From positions 140,055,549 to 140,119,548 of the forward strand of contig OZ026515.1 in NCBI GenBank assembly GCA_964019695.1: a DNA stretch of 64,000 nt. Direction: 5' to 3'. How positions within the stretch are numbered: position 1 is the stretch's first letter; the number at the start of each line of letters is the position of its first letter. The notes below the pieces were generated by a model, which made no database searches, was not told the origin of the DNA, and saw nothing but the letters and a program-made list of their open reading frames with translations. This document shows positions 24,831 through 35,402 of the stretch, piece by piece. The position numbers and the translations under genes are program-made. This stretch comes from Loripinus fragilis. Its lineage: Eukaryota; Mollusca; Bivalvia; Lucinida; Lucinidae.

Positions 24831-25930
24831 ACAACTTTCTTCGTCTGATGAACTGTTGTGCATATGCCTTATCTATTGTTGGTTACCACTATAAATTGGG
24901 ACTCGATGGTAGAGGGAAATGTTTATCTAGTCCGTCAGATCTATCGTACAATTCCATTTATTAAGTCTGCTGAATGCAACACTAATGATGTATACAATCG
25001 GGATAGCTTTATTAACTTTATTAACATCTTAACGTGTTTGTTGTTATACTTCTTGAACAGAGCCACATATGATCTTTCTAAAAGGAACCCGTCAAAAGTA
25101 CAGCCCCATGGCTAAGATAACGGTTTTGCCCAAGACAGAGGGAAGTCCTTATCGTTTGCTACCACTGTAACTACTGGCACTTGGTTGCCGTGCGAAAAAT
25201 CGAGAAAAGTATATGATGTAATCACACTTCAGATGTATATTACCAGAAATTATAACACATGAACATGGACAACCCTAAGAGGACAAAAAAACACAATAAA
25301 AACAACCAAAAAAACATACAGTGTGCAAAAATAAATACGATAATATAGGCCTAAACTTCAGCCAGCTATTTTTAAAAGCTATGACTTGTTAAAAATATAA
25401 ACATATTACTCTACCATACGAAACCGCACCGAATGTTACTACGTTCCCATGGCGGAGGAAACTGTTCTGACGACGGAGGTGCCCACGAAGGAGGGCCGGA
25501 TTTACACCCTACAGGATTAACTTGTCATTAGTATGTGAGTCCCAAACACAACACAAAACTTTATTTGTTTACCTTCAATATATTAAATGCTTTTCGGCAA
25601 CCTTCTCCCCCAATAAAATAATAAGAAATCATCGAAAAATTCTATTATATTATTTCACTCTAAAATATTGCGATATGATTTCAACAAAAGGATGTGGCCC
25701 GACCGAAGCTCGAACTCACTAACCCATTTTAGTAGTCCACAAGAGTCAGATAACCAGTCCGACTCGCTACATAAAACGTATATGTTCTATATGAAGTGTT
25801 ATAAATAATGGTTATTTTAGTGTTCTGAACATAATTGGACTAAATTCATCGGAAATAAAAAAAAACTGAATGTAATAGAAGATCGACAGAGATGGTAAAA
25901 ATGTGACTTAATGGACCCTCTGACGGATTT
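24831..25930. other. Right flank of the array, no gene recognised
   Basis: AT-rich, with no supported gene. Open frames at 24,858-25,115 (85 codons) and 25,522-25,722 (66 codons) show no domain or repeat support. About 25,430-25,510 is locally GC-richer (ATGGCGGAGGAAAC) with no recognisable product. Confidence 0.55.
25693..25772 (-). repeat. tRNA-like sequence, possible SINE head
   Basis: On the minus strand, GTAGCGAGTCGGACTGG resembles an RNA polymerase III A box region. About 40 bp further on GAGTTCGAGCTTCGG resembles a B box (GTTCGANNC). Spacing fits a tRNA, but the acceptor stem does not pair convincingly, so a SINE head or decayed tRNA pseudogene is more likely than a working tRNA. No tail or target duplication was found. 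Confidence 0.35.
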
Positions 25931-25931
25931 G

Positions 25932-25992
25932 TGGTCAGGTGTGGTACTTGATTGTATCGATTCCTGATCTTTGCACCCTTACTTACTTTGTA
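25932..25992 (+). mobile_element. Truncated retroelement tail, type B
   Basis: About 60 bp containing GTCAGGTGTGGTACTTGATT and CCTGATCTTTGCACCC followed by TTACTTAC. The same terminus ends longer copies at 26,580-27,085 and 39,647-39,720, and in reverse at 44,868, 50,253 and 60,216. Loss of the 5' part with a fixed 3' end suggests target-primed reverse transcription. Confidence 0.7.
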
Positions 25993-26579
25993 TACCATGT
26001 CTCAAAATGAAGCCTGATATGTCCAAGTTATGATAGGGTATGATACTTCTTATTTAATGATCAGATCATGCTTCTTAAATGCTTAAATAATATCATTTAT
26101 CTCTCTGACACTTATAAATGCGTGTTTACTTAGTTTGATGCACGACGTTATATGCTAGACATTTTTCCACACTGTCTACAGCTCAGTTTCGACGAAACAA
26201 GATACTAAGCATGTAGTAACTTAGTAAGATCTATTGAACATTGTGTACACCAACACATATGCAGTTTATCAGCTATTGTCCCTATGGTAGAAATATATTT
26301 ATATCGCAAAGCATGTCTAGTTTGGTAAAAAAAAGAATTCTATTGATCTTGGGAACATGCATAACACAAATATTTAAGGAGAATGTTACATCACCTGCGT
26401 TATCTGGTTCTACAGCTTCGTGAAGCAGTGTAACAGCTAGCCAGGACAGCATTTCTTCTAAAGGCTCATTTTGATTATATTTCTAAAGTGGTTAATACTA
26501 GGAAAAGCTCCATTGCATTGTTAGTATTGTATTGTAGACGTGACTCAATTAAAGGACTTCAATATTTCATTTGGATTTT
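25993..26579. other. AT-rich spacer, no gene recognised
   Basis: Nothing recognisable. A 60-codon open frame at 26,241-26,423 has no support. Confidence 0.5.
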
Positions 26580-27085
26580 TTTATTTTAATTATTTATGTC
26601 AATAAGACTTACCTGTTGGATTTCTTTTACTCTGGTATTTGGTTTAATTTACTGTTGAGTCCTTATTTGTGCTTTATCTCCTTTTTATATTTTGATTTAT
26701 ATGTTCTTGGAGATGATGCACTGATAAGTTAGGCGTTTTCATGCAAACCAAATATCTATGTGTCTTGAACCACATCTGAATTAAAGGTGAGGTTGGCACC
26801 GTGAAACCGGTTTAAGTCATCCAGTAAAATATTTTACTGACCGTTCCAAGGCTGTATTTCTTTTGTGGATCTTTTATGTTTTTTCTGTCATGTGTTTGTT
26901 ATGCCTTTGTGTGCGTCTGTTTATTTGTGCCTTGTGGTCACCTGTTTGGAAAGGGCTGACCTCTTGGCTCTCGTTTGTGGTGTATAACTTTGAGTTTGTC
27001 ACTTTTCCATTGGTATCCTGGGTCAGGTGTGGTACTTGATTGTATCGATTCCTGATCTTTTGCACCCTTACTAACTTTTAATGAT
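26580..27085 (+). mobile_element. Retroelement 3' module, type B
   Basis: Matches in order the copies at 54,980-55,440 (+) and, reversed, at 50,253-50,620 and 59,405-59,560. Landmarks are GATTTCTTTTACTC, TTTACTGTTGAGTCCTTAT, ATGCAAACCAAATATCTATG, GAAACCGGTTTAAG, CCAGTAAAATATTTTACTG, GGTCACCTG, GACCTCTTGGCTCTCG and the terminal CTGATCTTTTGCACCC with TTACTAAC. No protein is apparent. It ends exactly where an RT relic of the same orientation begins. Confidence 0.75.
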
Positions 27086-28050
27086 TAAGTCTAATAAAAA
27101 AAAGGCTAACAACATTAATTGAACAAACATTTAACTGAGAGCGCTCACTTTATTTGGCTTGTAACGATAAAAATGCCTTTTTGTTTTACTTTTGAACAAC
27201 CTGTGGTCATGTCAGAACATGTGTGATGCTTTCCATTATCTTTTGGACAATATATTTAAAAAAATGAATCGAAGTTATATAGACAAATTGTAGTTATTCC
27301 AATGGGTACTAATTGTGCTCCTCTTGTTGCAGATTTGCTTTTGTTTGATGTGAGAAAGGCTTCATGTGGTCTCTGTCAGACAATAATCAAACTGATATTA
27401 TTGAAGCTTTTAACTCCACTTCCATTTGTTTTAGATGACTTACTTAATATTGATAATCCTTATTTTGAACAAATGGTAGGTCAGATATATACTACCATAA
27501 CTTCAGTTAAATAAAGCTAATTCTTCTGATACTGAAGCTCCGTTTTTGGACTAGAACGTGTCAAAAACAATTGGCATAGTTTCTTCTAAAATTTATGATA
27601 ATCAGGATGATTTTAATTTTGAAATAGTTAATTTCCCATTTGTAGATGGAGATGTTCCTCGCTCCCCTTCCTTTGGTGTATACATTTCTCAGCTTATTCG
27701 TTTTGCAAGAGTGTGTTCTAATGTTGATGACTTCTACAACAGAAACTTAGTTATTAAAACAAGGATAAAGATATCATAAAATTCGAAAAGCATTTCCAAA
27801 ATTCTACCACAGAGGACACTCAGAGTTAATTGTTAAATATAACATTGGGTTAAAAACTCTTCTGCAACAAGGCATATCAGAATCTATATTTTATGGCGAT
27901 TTAGTTTATAAATTCAAACGAATTGTTGGAAAACCTGATTTTAGTGATTTATTCAAAAAGATAATCAAACGTTATATAAGGGTTGGATATAACTTGGATG
28001 TCATGCGGCAGTCTCGCATGCCTCGGATTAAATCCATTCACGGTTTATAG
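27086..28050 (+). pseudogene. Reverse transcriptase relic, copy 1 (probable Penelope-like element)
   Basis: Conceptual translation in broken frames gives the TELIEQTF stretch after RT motif A, then motif B as IPMGTNCAPLVADLLLF (27,298-27,350), motif C as FVLDDLLNIDN (27,424-27,460), then KIYDNQDDFNFEIVNFPF, RSPSFGVYISQLIRFARVCSN and the C-terminal GDLVYKFKRIVGKPDFSD (27,893-27,955). The 5' part through motif A is missing and several frameshifts separate these pieces, so it cannot make an active enzyme. The family normally reverse-transcribes its own RNA at a nicked target. Assignment to Penelope-like elements rests on the KLHK..P...R.I region seen in copy 5. I see no GIY-YIG endonuclease segment after the RT. 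Confidence 0.72.
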
Positions 28051-28525
28051 CTATGTTTTCCTCTTTAATTGCACGACGGTGGGTCAGGCCTCAGACTCTA
28101 TGACGGCTCTAACGTAAATCTTTAATGGTGCTTGATGCTTTTCTGTAGCTGGACCCACCGTGGCTCAACTTGAGGTTTTCTTTAGCTCTGACTATCTGTG
28201 AGTTGTGAGCCCTTTTCTTTGTTTCATAATAGTGTGTTAATTTGATCAGAGTGTTTCTCCATGATGATACTTTGCATTAGTTAGAAGGCTTCCATGCGAG
28301 CTGAACATGTCTTGTACTTCAACAACAGCAGAATCTAGGGCGACGATTTGGTACCAGTAAAATGCATTTAAACCCCCTGGTGGCTTAGGCTGCTGTGCGT
28401 TCTAAGGCGGTGGTTCTGTTGTTGTTGAGTTTTGTTCATTGTTACTCCCATTGTGGGAGTCTGTAATGCTCTATAATTTGTTGTACGTTACTTTATGTCC
28501 ATTCTAGTTTTGCAATCCTTGCCAT
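28051..28525 (+). mobile_element. Type A 3' module of RT copy 1
   Basis: Directly follows the RT relic: TTGCACGACGGTGGGTCAGG, GACCCACCGTGGCTCAACTT, AGCTCTGACTATCTGTGAG, CATGCGAGCTGAACATGTC, CAACAGCAGAATCTAGGGCG, ACTCCCATTGTGGGAGTCTG. It stops near 28,525, before the usual GTATTTCCTGATCATACTCA terminus, so this copy is 3'-truncated or decayed. Confidence 0.75.
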
Positions 28526-29610
28526 GGTGCACTATTCTACATTTACTACTAGATCAATGCTAAACCTTGCATTTTAGATAGCAGATATTAATAAATAAGA
28601 TGACAATCTTGAATAGCTTAGTAGTCAGCATCTTGACATAGGTTGAATATTCTCTTGTCACTTATCTCTTTTATATGAGCATCGTCATGAGAAAACCTGA
28701 TTTTGTTGCACGCGAACAAGAAAGGCACAGACCAGACTGCGCTTCTGCGCAGTCTGATCTGCGCCTTTGTTATTCTCTCTCTTAAAAGTATATGTGTTGA
28801 ACTTGCTACAAGCAAATTTCCAATATTCAGGATAGTCTCTGTAGCTGAACAGACAGGTTTGAGCTGTACCTGGTCGTAGTCGCCGAATACAGCTTTTCTC
28901 ACAATGTGGCTAATTTGTCCTGCTGAATTCAGTATTATGCTATAAACTGGTTAGATTTTAGCCATTTCAATAACTTAATGTTAATGGTGATTCCAATTAT
29001 AAACATATATCGTGTTCTTTTTTTCTGTTGACTGCTGCATGAAGCTTGATTATCAGCATCTATACGGTCTAATTAACATTTTTCTATCTGTTTTCAACAT
29101 GACTATGGTTTCTTTAATAAGAACATAGCCAATAAATTATGTATGTATGGATTAGTACGTAATAAGATATTGCATTGGTACTTAAGAAGACTCTGCAGAT
29201 GCTTAAACCAATACACGATAAAACCCATTTACATGCAATTTCGACCAACTAAATATATCAGCAAACATACTGATCAGTGGCTTCACTGGTGCATAAAACT
29301 ACAGTATATGAGCAACACTAAAGCATTTATTAATTAAAACATAGTTCACCATGCAGACTGTTCTGGGCCACCCTTATAACCATTCACATATAAATGCATT
29401 GCTGGTTTTGATGAAACGCGGCACAAATGCACTGAATAATTTGACTTTTTTCGTTGTTGTTTCTCATTATGGTGCTCTAATCTGATCGATTTGCAGAATA
29501 TGAAACAGCGTCACGAATCATTGATTGCACCAGCGGCGTATCAGAACCCGATAACTAGTGGAGGTTCGGGCGAACCTGCGCAATTTCGCTAGACCCTTCG
29601 CCATAAACAC
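28526..29610. other. AT-rich spacer with one hairpin element
   Basis: No gene supported. The 94-codon minus-strand frame at 28,618-28,902 spans a hairpin (28,723-28,766). Its conceptual peptide (KPVCSATET, LRRSAVWSVPFLFA) resembles peptides I recall from spurious open frames in abundant invertebrate repeats, so I do not call it a gene. Confidence 0.5.
28723..28766. repeat. Hairpin of a dispersed foldback family
   Basis: The 20-bp arms AGGCACAGACCAGACTGCGC (left) and the complement of GCGCAGTCTGATCTGCGCCT (right) pair with two mismatches around a TTCT loop. Similar sequence (CTGATCAGACTGCG) occurs in the TIR element at 48,034-48,284. Confidence 0.75.
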
Positions 29611-29614
29611 ATAC

Positions 29615-29616
<2 letters not shown>

Positions 29617-29674
<58 letters not shown>
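29617..29674. repeat. (AG)29 microsatellite
   Basis: 58 bp of uninterrupted AG dinucleotides. It gives rise to a spurious Glu-Arg run in the 29,558-29,752 open frame. Confidence 0.97.
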
Positions 29675-29679
<5 letters not shown>

Positions 29680-30155
29680 CCTCATTCGTACTTCTCATTT
29701 TGCTTTTGTTCATGTGGCAACTGTGAACAATATTTATTGTCTTAGCGTATAACGTTAGATTTTATTCACTATGGACTATCTAGAAAACATTGTCAATTGA
29801 TTTTTTACAACCCAAAACATTTCTGGAAAGTATATCATGTGTGTGATGGATAACTGATGTTAAAAAGTTTGCTTTGCAAAACAAATTGTCAGTTAATTCT
29901 TAAAAGTATTGGCAACGTATATGTTGATTTTGACTTCTCACTTGTATAGTAGGAAGAATTTTCATATATAACTTATACCAACGTTTATGTCATTTGGAAC
30001 ATTGTATATTTTTATTGAAGTAAACTTATGCTACCTACTAGAAAAGGAACCACGCAAGCGCGTGCAAAGTGTTTTAGCATCTAAGCTCAGCTGAGAATAG
30101 CATAATGTCCTGATAAATATTAAAATGGAAACAATTGCTAGCATTATAAGAACAG
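29675..30155. other. AT-rich spacer, no gene recognised
   Basis: Nothing recognised on either strand. Confidence 0.5.
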
Positions 30156-30159
30156 GAAC

Positions 30160-30288
30160 AACTCATGTACCATAACAGACTTTTATGGTTCTATTCCAAG
30201 TCCCTGTATCGTGTGACAACCCATGTACCATAATGCGCTTCTATAGTTCTAATCGAAGTCATATAACCCAGATTATATTGTGGATGTA
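30160..30288 (+). repeat. Dispersed repeat interrupted by a mariner-type element
   Basis: Contains ACCATAATG, TCGAAGTCATATAACCCAGA and TTGTGGATGTAC. A related copy at 33,325-33,415 lacks the insertion and reads on through the TA, which identifies the insertion site. Confidence 0.6.
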
Positions 30289-31608
30289 CGAGGGCTGTTC
30301 AAATATGAATGCAAGTAGCTTCATAACTTTCTTCACATATATGCTACGACAAAATGGTAAACGTTTATAATTAGGGCTATATGTCACCTTGAAACTGGCA
30401 CCTGACCTAACGAAAAATACAGTATACTTATCGAGTTATAGCCCTTTGAATGAGGGTAACGTTACTATACTAACAAACTCAATACTTCGAACATATACCA
30501 GTAATATAGTCGAGCGTAAAATTCTTCGATAAACAGGTGAAATTTCTTGAAAATTTTAAGGAAGTATCCCCACATTCTTATATAATGATTCTGTGAAAGA
30601 TGCGAAAATCTGACTTGCTTTTGTTAAATAACAACGAATCGTTTTCACTAAAGTCTCCTTATGTTTGCAAATAAATGGTAAACAAAACACCACCTTTCAG
30701 TTTTCACTTTAATTTATCTCAAACAAAATGCGCAAAGCAACACTTAAACTAGTTTTAATTTAAAGACAATATGATGATCGCTCATACTGAGTTATTGCTA
30801 CAAATTATTGATTGATAGTGGGTAATTTTTAAACGCTGAAAAGCATTTTATTAAGTCATAAATGCCTTAAGTGAATGGGTTATAGAAATTATACTTATTT
30901 TTTGTCATAACAGTGCGGCTTTATTCTAAATATAAACATAAACTTTAAGTTTGACCACTATAGACATTATTTACAATCAAATTACTCACCTGGTCTTGAG
31001 GACTAGAGAGAGTTAACATATATATATTAATGTAAACAAGTTATTAAGAAGCAGAATAAATGCTTGAAAAATGATATAAATGTGATTACTCTGTAAGTAG
31101 AGGACGGCACGAATTGAAAACTTCCTTATGACATATTTAGCATGTTTTAGCAAATCGCAAAGAAACGACACAGCGATGTTCATTATAACATCACCAGTAG
31201 ATAACTCAAAATGGCGTTTATCATAAAATTAATGACGTCACAAACGTGCCTGTTTACTCGAGATTGAAACAGGATAATATACACTTTTTCCTGCAAGCAA
31301 CTTTTGGGTTGTTACTTAAACTTACATCTAAATTTTGGTGTCATTTTGTCTAAAACTTACAAAGATATGACACTATATCCGCCCATGTACCAAAACGTTC
31401 ATTGCAATTGCTTCAGAAAAACTCCAGTATACAGAAATGGCCTTTATATAAGAGTCTGTAACTCGAGAAATATAGTGTGTGTTTCTATATGCTTGGTGCC
31501 ATTTTAAAGGCGACAAATAGTTCTTTCCAGAAAGGTATAGTATTTTGTCGTAGCATATATGTGAAGAAAGTTATGAAGCTATTTGCATTCATATTTGAAC
31601 AGCCCTCG
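30289..31608. mobile_element. Mariner-type non-autonomous TIR element (1,320 bp)
   Basis: The first ~65 bp (CGAGGGCTGTTCAAATATGA, then GCTTCATAACTTTCTTCACA) recur in inverse complement at 31,543-31,608. A TA lies immediately outside each end (30,287-30,288 and 31,609-31,610), the target duplication of Tc1/mariner transposases. No open frame inside is long enough for a transposase and no DDD/E core is visible. The 67-codon frame at 31,304-31,507 is not recognisable. It was probably mobilised in trans. The left flank has a paralogous empty site at 33,361-33,370. Confidence 0.85.
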
Positions 31609-31610
31609 TA

Positions 31611-32300
31611 CAAAATAAGTAAATGAGTATGATCAGGAAATACCACAATCACAAACTGCAGACAACCCCATGGCACCGCGAGGAAGAGCCGCTCAACCAT
31701 CACAAGACACCAGGAAGACAAATTAAGCAAAGCAATCAGCTCTCTCTTCCCTATCAAGATGATTGCAATACTAGAATGGACATAAAGAAACGTACAACAA
31801 AGCATAGAACAATTACAGACTCCCACAATGGGAGTAACAATAAACAAAAAGTCAACACCAACAGAACCACCGCCTTAGAACGGACAGCAGCCTAAGCCAG
31901 GGGGGGGGGGCTTAAATGCATTTTACTGGTACCAAATCTTCGCCCTAGATTCTGCTGTTGTTGAAGTAAAAGAAATGTTCAGCTCGCATTGAGGCCATCT
32001 AACTAATGCAATGTATCATCATGGAAAAAACACTTTAATCAAATTACTACACCATGATGAAACAAAGAAAAGGGCTCACGACTCACAGATAGTCAGAGCT
32101 AGAGAAAACCTCCAGTTCAGCCACGGTGGGTCCAGCTACAGATAAGCATCAGGCACCAACCCACCGATTAAAGCTTTACGTCAGAGCCGTCATAGTGTCT
32201 GAGGCCTGACCCAACGTCGTGCAATTAAAAAGGAAACCATAGCTATAAACCGTGATTAGATTTAAAACTAGGCATGCAGACTGTAACATGATATCCAAGT
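31611..32300 (-). mobile_element. Type A 3' module of RT copy 2
   Basis: Reverse orientation. It runs from the terminal TGAGTATGATCAGGAAATAC near 31,626 through ACTCCCACAATGGGAGTAAC, an 11-base G run at 31,900-31,910, CGCCCTAGATTCTGCTGTTG, AGTCAGAGCTAGAGAAAACC and GCCTGACCCAACGTCGTGCA to the RT relic. An ~90-codon frame on each strand (31,485-31,847 minus, 31,623-31,895 plus) is conserved in the copy at 54,689-54,979, which shared ancestry explains. Confidence 0.78.
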
Positions 32301-33330
32301 TATATCCAACCCTTATATAAAGTTTAACTATCTTTTTGACTTGATCACTAAAATTAGGTTTTCCAACAATTCGTTTGAATTTATAGACTAAATCGCCATA
32401 AAATATGGGTTCTGATATGCCTTGTTGCAGAAGAGTTTTTAACCCAATGTTATATTTAACAATTAACTCTGAGTGTCTCAGGTAGAATTTAGAAAATGCT
32501 TTTCGAATTTTATGATATCTTTAACCTTGTTTTAATAATTAAGCAGTTAAAAATAAGTTTCTGTTGTTGAAGTCATCAACATTAGAACACACTCTGGCAA
32601 AACGAATAAGCTGAGAAATATATACAGTATACACCATAGGATGGAGAGCGAGGAACATCTCCATCAAGAAACGGGAAATTTACTAATTCAAAAATAAAAT
32701 CATCCCGTTTATCATAAATTTTAGAAGAAACTATGCCATTTGTTATTAACAAGTTCAAGTCCAAAAACGGAGCTTCAGTATCAGAAGATATCACCTTATC
32801 TAACTGAAGTTCAGTGGGATATATCTGACCTACCATTTGTTCAAAATAAGGATTATCAATATTAAGTAAGTCATCTAAATATCTGGAGGTAGAGTTAAAA
32901 ACTTCAATAATATCAGCTTGATTATTGTCTGACAGAGACAACATAAAGTCTCTCTCATAACAAAACAAAAACAAATCTGCAACAAGAGGAGCACAATAAG
33001 TACCCATTGGAGTACCGACAATTTGTCTATATAATTTTGAGCCAAATCTTATAAATATATTGTCCAAAAGATAATTGAGCGCATCACACATTTTCTGACA
33101 TGACCACAATTTATATCGTTTAGGTTGTTCAGAAGTAAAAAAGGCATTTTTATCATTACAAGCCAAATAAAGTGAGCCCTCTCTGTTAAATGTTTGTTCG
33201 ATTAATTCTGTTAGTTTTTCTTTTATTAGATTATGAGGCAATGTAGTATAGAGAGTAGAGAAATCATATGTAGAAAAACCGGATGCTAGAAAACCTCTAT
33301 ACTTCAATTTATTAAGAATTTCAAATACCA
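32301..33330 (-). pseudogene. Reverse transcriptase relic, copy 2
   Basis: The longest uninterrupted RT stretch in the window. A minus-strand frame at 32,582-33,583 covers, after about 85 unrelated residues, FSTYDFSTLYTTLPHNLI (motif A, catalytic Asp), NREGSLYLACNDKNAFFTSE, RFGSKLYRQIVGTPMGTYCA (motif B), PLVADLFLFCYERDF, and RYLDDLLNIDNPYFEQMVGQ (motif C, the Asp pair), then APFLDLNLLITNGIVSSKIY and FPFLDGDVPRSPSYGVY. A frameshift after this separates the C-terminal part (32,301-32,580). The N-terminal finger region is lost: at about 33,330 the RT changes abruptly into the ACCATAATGGAAGTCAC repeat. Fusion of that repeat to the RT makes the frame look longer than the enzyme. Not functional as it stands. 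Confidence 0.78.
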
Positions 33331-33545
33331 TAATGGAAGTCACATAACCCAGATTATTTTGTGGATGTACAAATACCATGATCGAAGTCATTGTATCGTG
33401 TAACCTGTTGTACACAAGAAATACCCAATCGCCGAATCGATGTTGGGAGAAATTAAAACGTAGAAAACTGCTGAAAAACCACAAAAACCATGTAAAAATA
33501 TTCAAAATCGAAATTATCAACAGCAGCAATATTTGCAGACTTATT
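33325..33545. repeat. Dispersed repeat joining two RT relics; contains empty mariner site
   Basis: Similar to 30,160-30,288: TGGAAGTCACATAACCCAGA and TTTGTGGATGTACAAATACC. The TA at 33,368-33,369 corresponds to the duplicated TA around the 1,320-bp element at 30,289-31,608. The rest (to 33,545) has no recognised content. Confidence 0.55.
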
Positions 33546-33548
33546 CTC

Positions 33549-33668
33549 TGTCCGACTGATATTATTGAAGCTTTTAACTCCAACTCCAGATATTTAGATG
33601 ACTTACTAAATATTGATAATCCTTATTTTGAACAAATCGTAGGTCAGATATATCCCACCGAACTTAGT
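33549..33668 (+). pseudogene. Reverse transcriptase relic, copy 3 (motif C fragment)
   Basis: About 120 bp encoding TDIIEAFNSNSRYLDDLLNI followed by DNPYFEQIVGQIYPTEL, so it keeps the YLDD catalytic motif only. Right after PTEL the sequence jumps into the 3' module (GTGGCTCTGACGTAAAGC), an internal deletion of the whole C-terminal half. It lies head to head with copy 2. Confidence 0.75.
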
Positions 33669-34225
33669 TAGTGGCTCTGACGTAAAGCTTCAATGGGTGG
33701 GTTGATGCCTGATGCTTATCTGTAGCTGGGCACACTGTGGCTCCACTTGAAGTTTACTTTAGCTCTGACTATCTGTGAGTCGTGAGTCATTTTCTTTGTT
33801 TCATCATAGTGTGTTAATTTAATTAGATTGTTTCTCTATGATGATACATTGCAACAGTAAAGAAGCCTCCATGCGAGCTTAACATTTTTGTGCTTCAACA
33901 ACAGCAAAATATAGGGCGAAGATTTAATTCTAGTAAAATGCATTAAAGCCCCCTCAGTGGCTTAGGCTGATGTCCGTTCTAATGCGGTGGTTCTGTTGTT
34001 GTTGATTCGTTATTGATTGTTACTCCCATTGTGGGATTCTGTAACTGTTCTATGTTTTGTTGTGCATTACTTGTGTCAATTCTAGTTTTGCAATCATCTT
34101 GACTGGGATGGTTGCTTTTCTTAGTTGTCTTCATGGTGTCTCGTGATGGTTGTGTGGCTCTTCCTGGAGCTGCCAAGGGTTTGTCTGCAGTTTGTGATTG
34201 TGGTATTTCCTGATCATACTCATTT
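33669..34225 (+). mobile_element. Type A 3' module of RT copy 3
   Basis: Landmarks in order: GTAGCTGGGCACACTGTGGC, AGCTCTGACTATCTGTGAG, CATGCGAGCTTAACATTTTT, CAACAGCAAAATATAGGGCG, ACTCCCATTGTGGGATTCTG and the terminus GTATTTCCTGATCATACTCA at about 34,203-34,222. Confidence 0.8.
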
Positions 34226-34875
34226 TTTATCCAAATTAATCAGCAAATCTTCTTAATTATTCTGGTTAAATATGATAATCTATCTATTTATTCAAATTTC
34301 GAAAAACAGTCTATCAGACTGAAAAAAATGAAAAATTCTAGACGTTTTTAGCAAAAGAATTCTTATTTTCTGAAAAAAAAAATGCTACCGACATATAAAA
34401 AAAATAAAAAGGAGAAGAAAAAAAATCAGATTGTACGTGATTTGTACTCATGACGCTCTGCTTGATAAACAAAACCAGTACCAAATTGAGCTATTCCAAA
34501 ATTTATATATCTAAGGTGCATAGAATATATCAAATCAGTATTAATTTCCGTGTACACAGAAAACTAGCAAATTACAATTTTTAAATTGAGTTGAAAAATA
34601 TTCAAATCTTAATTATCAATAACAATATTATCTTAAAGAACTGGTATCAAAATATGGCAGCAAATGTTCGCCGTTTCACTGATAATTCATACTGCGAAAA
34701 TCCATTTATTTTGTATTCTAATGGACTTGCTTTTGTAACGTGGCGTTTGATTGGATAAGAAATTGTGACAGTGATATACTGTCGGAAATAGTTTGACGTC
34801 ATTAAAAACGTCACATTTCGTTGGATGACGTGCAAATTTATGCGGTTTCGAGACGTGACTGCAAAATTGCATTAG
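34226..34875. other. AT-rich spacer, no gene recognised
   Basis: Overlapping 62- and 72-codon minus-strand frames at 34,647-34,905 have no family signature, and the second runs into a foldback element. A-rich runs at 34,372-34,430. Confidence 0.5.
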
Positions 34876-35052
34876 AATGGGGATAACCATATTCACAATT
34901 TTCATTTGGGTGAGGCATATCGTCGGATATACGGTCGGAAATCACAGTATATGGCTCCGCTCGCGCGTTGCCATAAAACATAATTTTCATCTGCATATCC
35001 GTGAGGATATACCTCTCAAAATGAAAATTTTGAATACAGTTATCCCTTTATT
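34876..35052. mobile_element. Small TIR/foldback element (~175 bp)
   Basis: Left end GGGATAACCATATTCACAAT, continuing TTTCATTTGGGTGAGG, pairs with the complement of the right end, which reads CCTCTCAAAATGAAAATTTT then GAATACAGTTATCCC. The arms extend about 40 bp with scattered mismatches. No open frame. Target duplication not clear. Confidence 0.6.
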
Positions 35053-35089
35053 ATAGATTCTGGGAGAAGCGGCTAAATATTGACTTTGT

Positions 35090-35402
35090 ATATTCTTTCA
35101 ATATCCCCCGCCCAATGCGGATGGATATAGGCTTGACGCTGTCCATGCGTCCACCCTTCTGTCCGTTGGTTCCTGCAACCAGCCATCTGTCTTTCCATCC
35201 TCCGCCATAACTATGTAACCTATCAATGGAATTTCATGAAACTTATACTGAAAATATATGGCCATAGTGTGGTTATGCACGTGGCGTTTCATTAGTATGT
35301 CATCAGTGATAAAGGTGTTATTGCCCTTTGATCGCTTAAATTTCAATAAATTGTTCCGTCCTCAATCATTACAATGTAACCAATATATGGAATGTTATGA
35401 AA
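35090..35402 (+). repeat. Two units of the ~160-bp satellite family
   Basis: Carries GGAATTTCATGAAACTTATA, TATATGGCCATAGTGTGG, GTTATTGCCCTTTGATCGC and CGTCCTCAATCATTACAATG, the same landmarks as the array at 38,874-40,735. It ends abruptly at AAACTTAAATTGAAG, where an RT relic starts. Confidence 0.75.

Noticed and set aside
1173..24964. Plus-strand frames reading VGTVTVTTLYKAISV-type repeats as proteins
   Set aside because: They are closed by TAA every 4-8 units, usually start with GTG and not ATG, and have no non-repeat domain. The array register alone explains them.
28618..28902. 94-codon minus-strand frame
   Set aside because: It spans a hairpin repeat, and its peptide resembles spurious translations of dispersed repeats.
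29558..29752. Frame with an alternating Glu-Arg run
   Set aside because: Translation of the (AG)29 microsatellite.
32582..33583. 333-codon frame as an intact reverse transcriptase gene
   Set aside because: Its first ~85 residues come from an unrelated repeat. It lacks the finger region and is frameshifted before the C-terminus.
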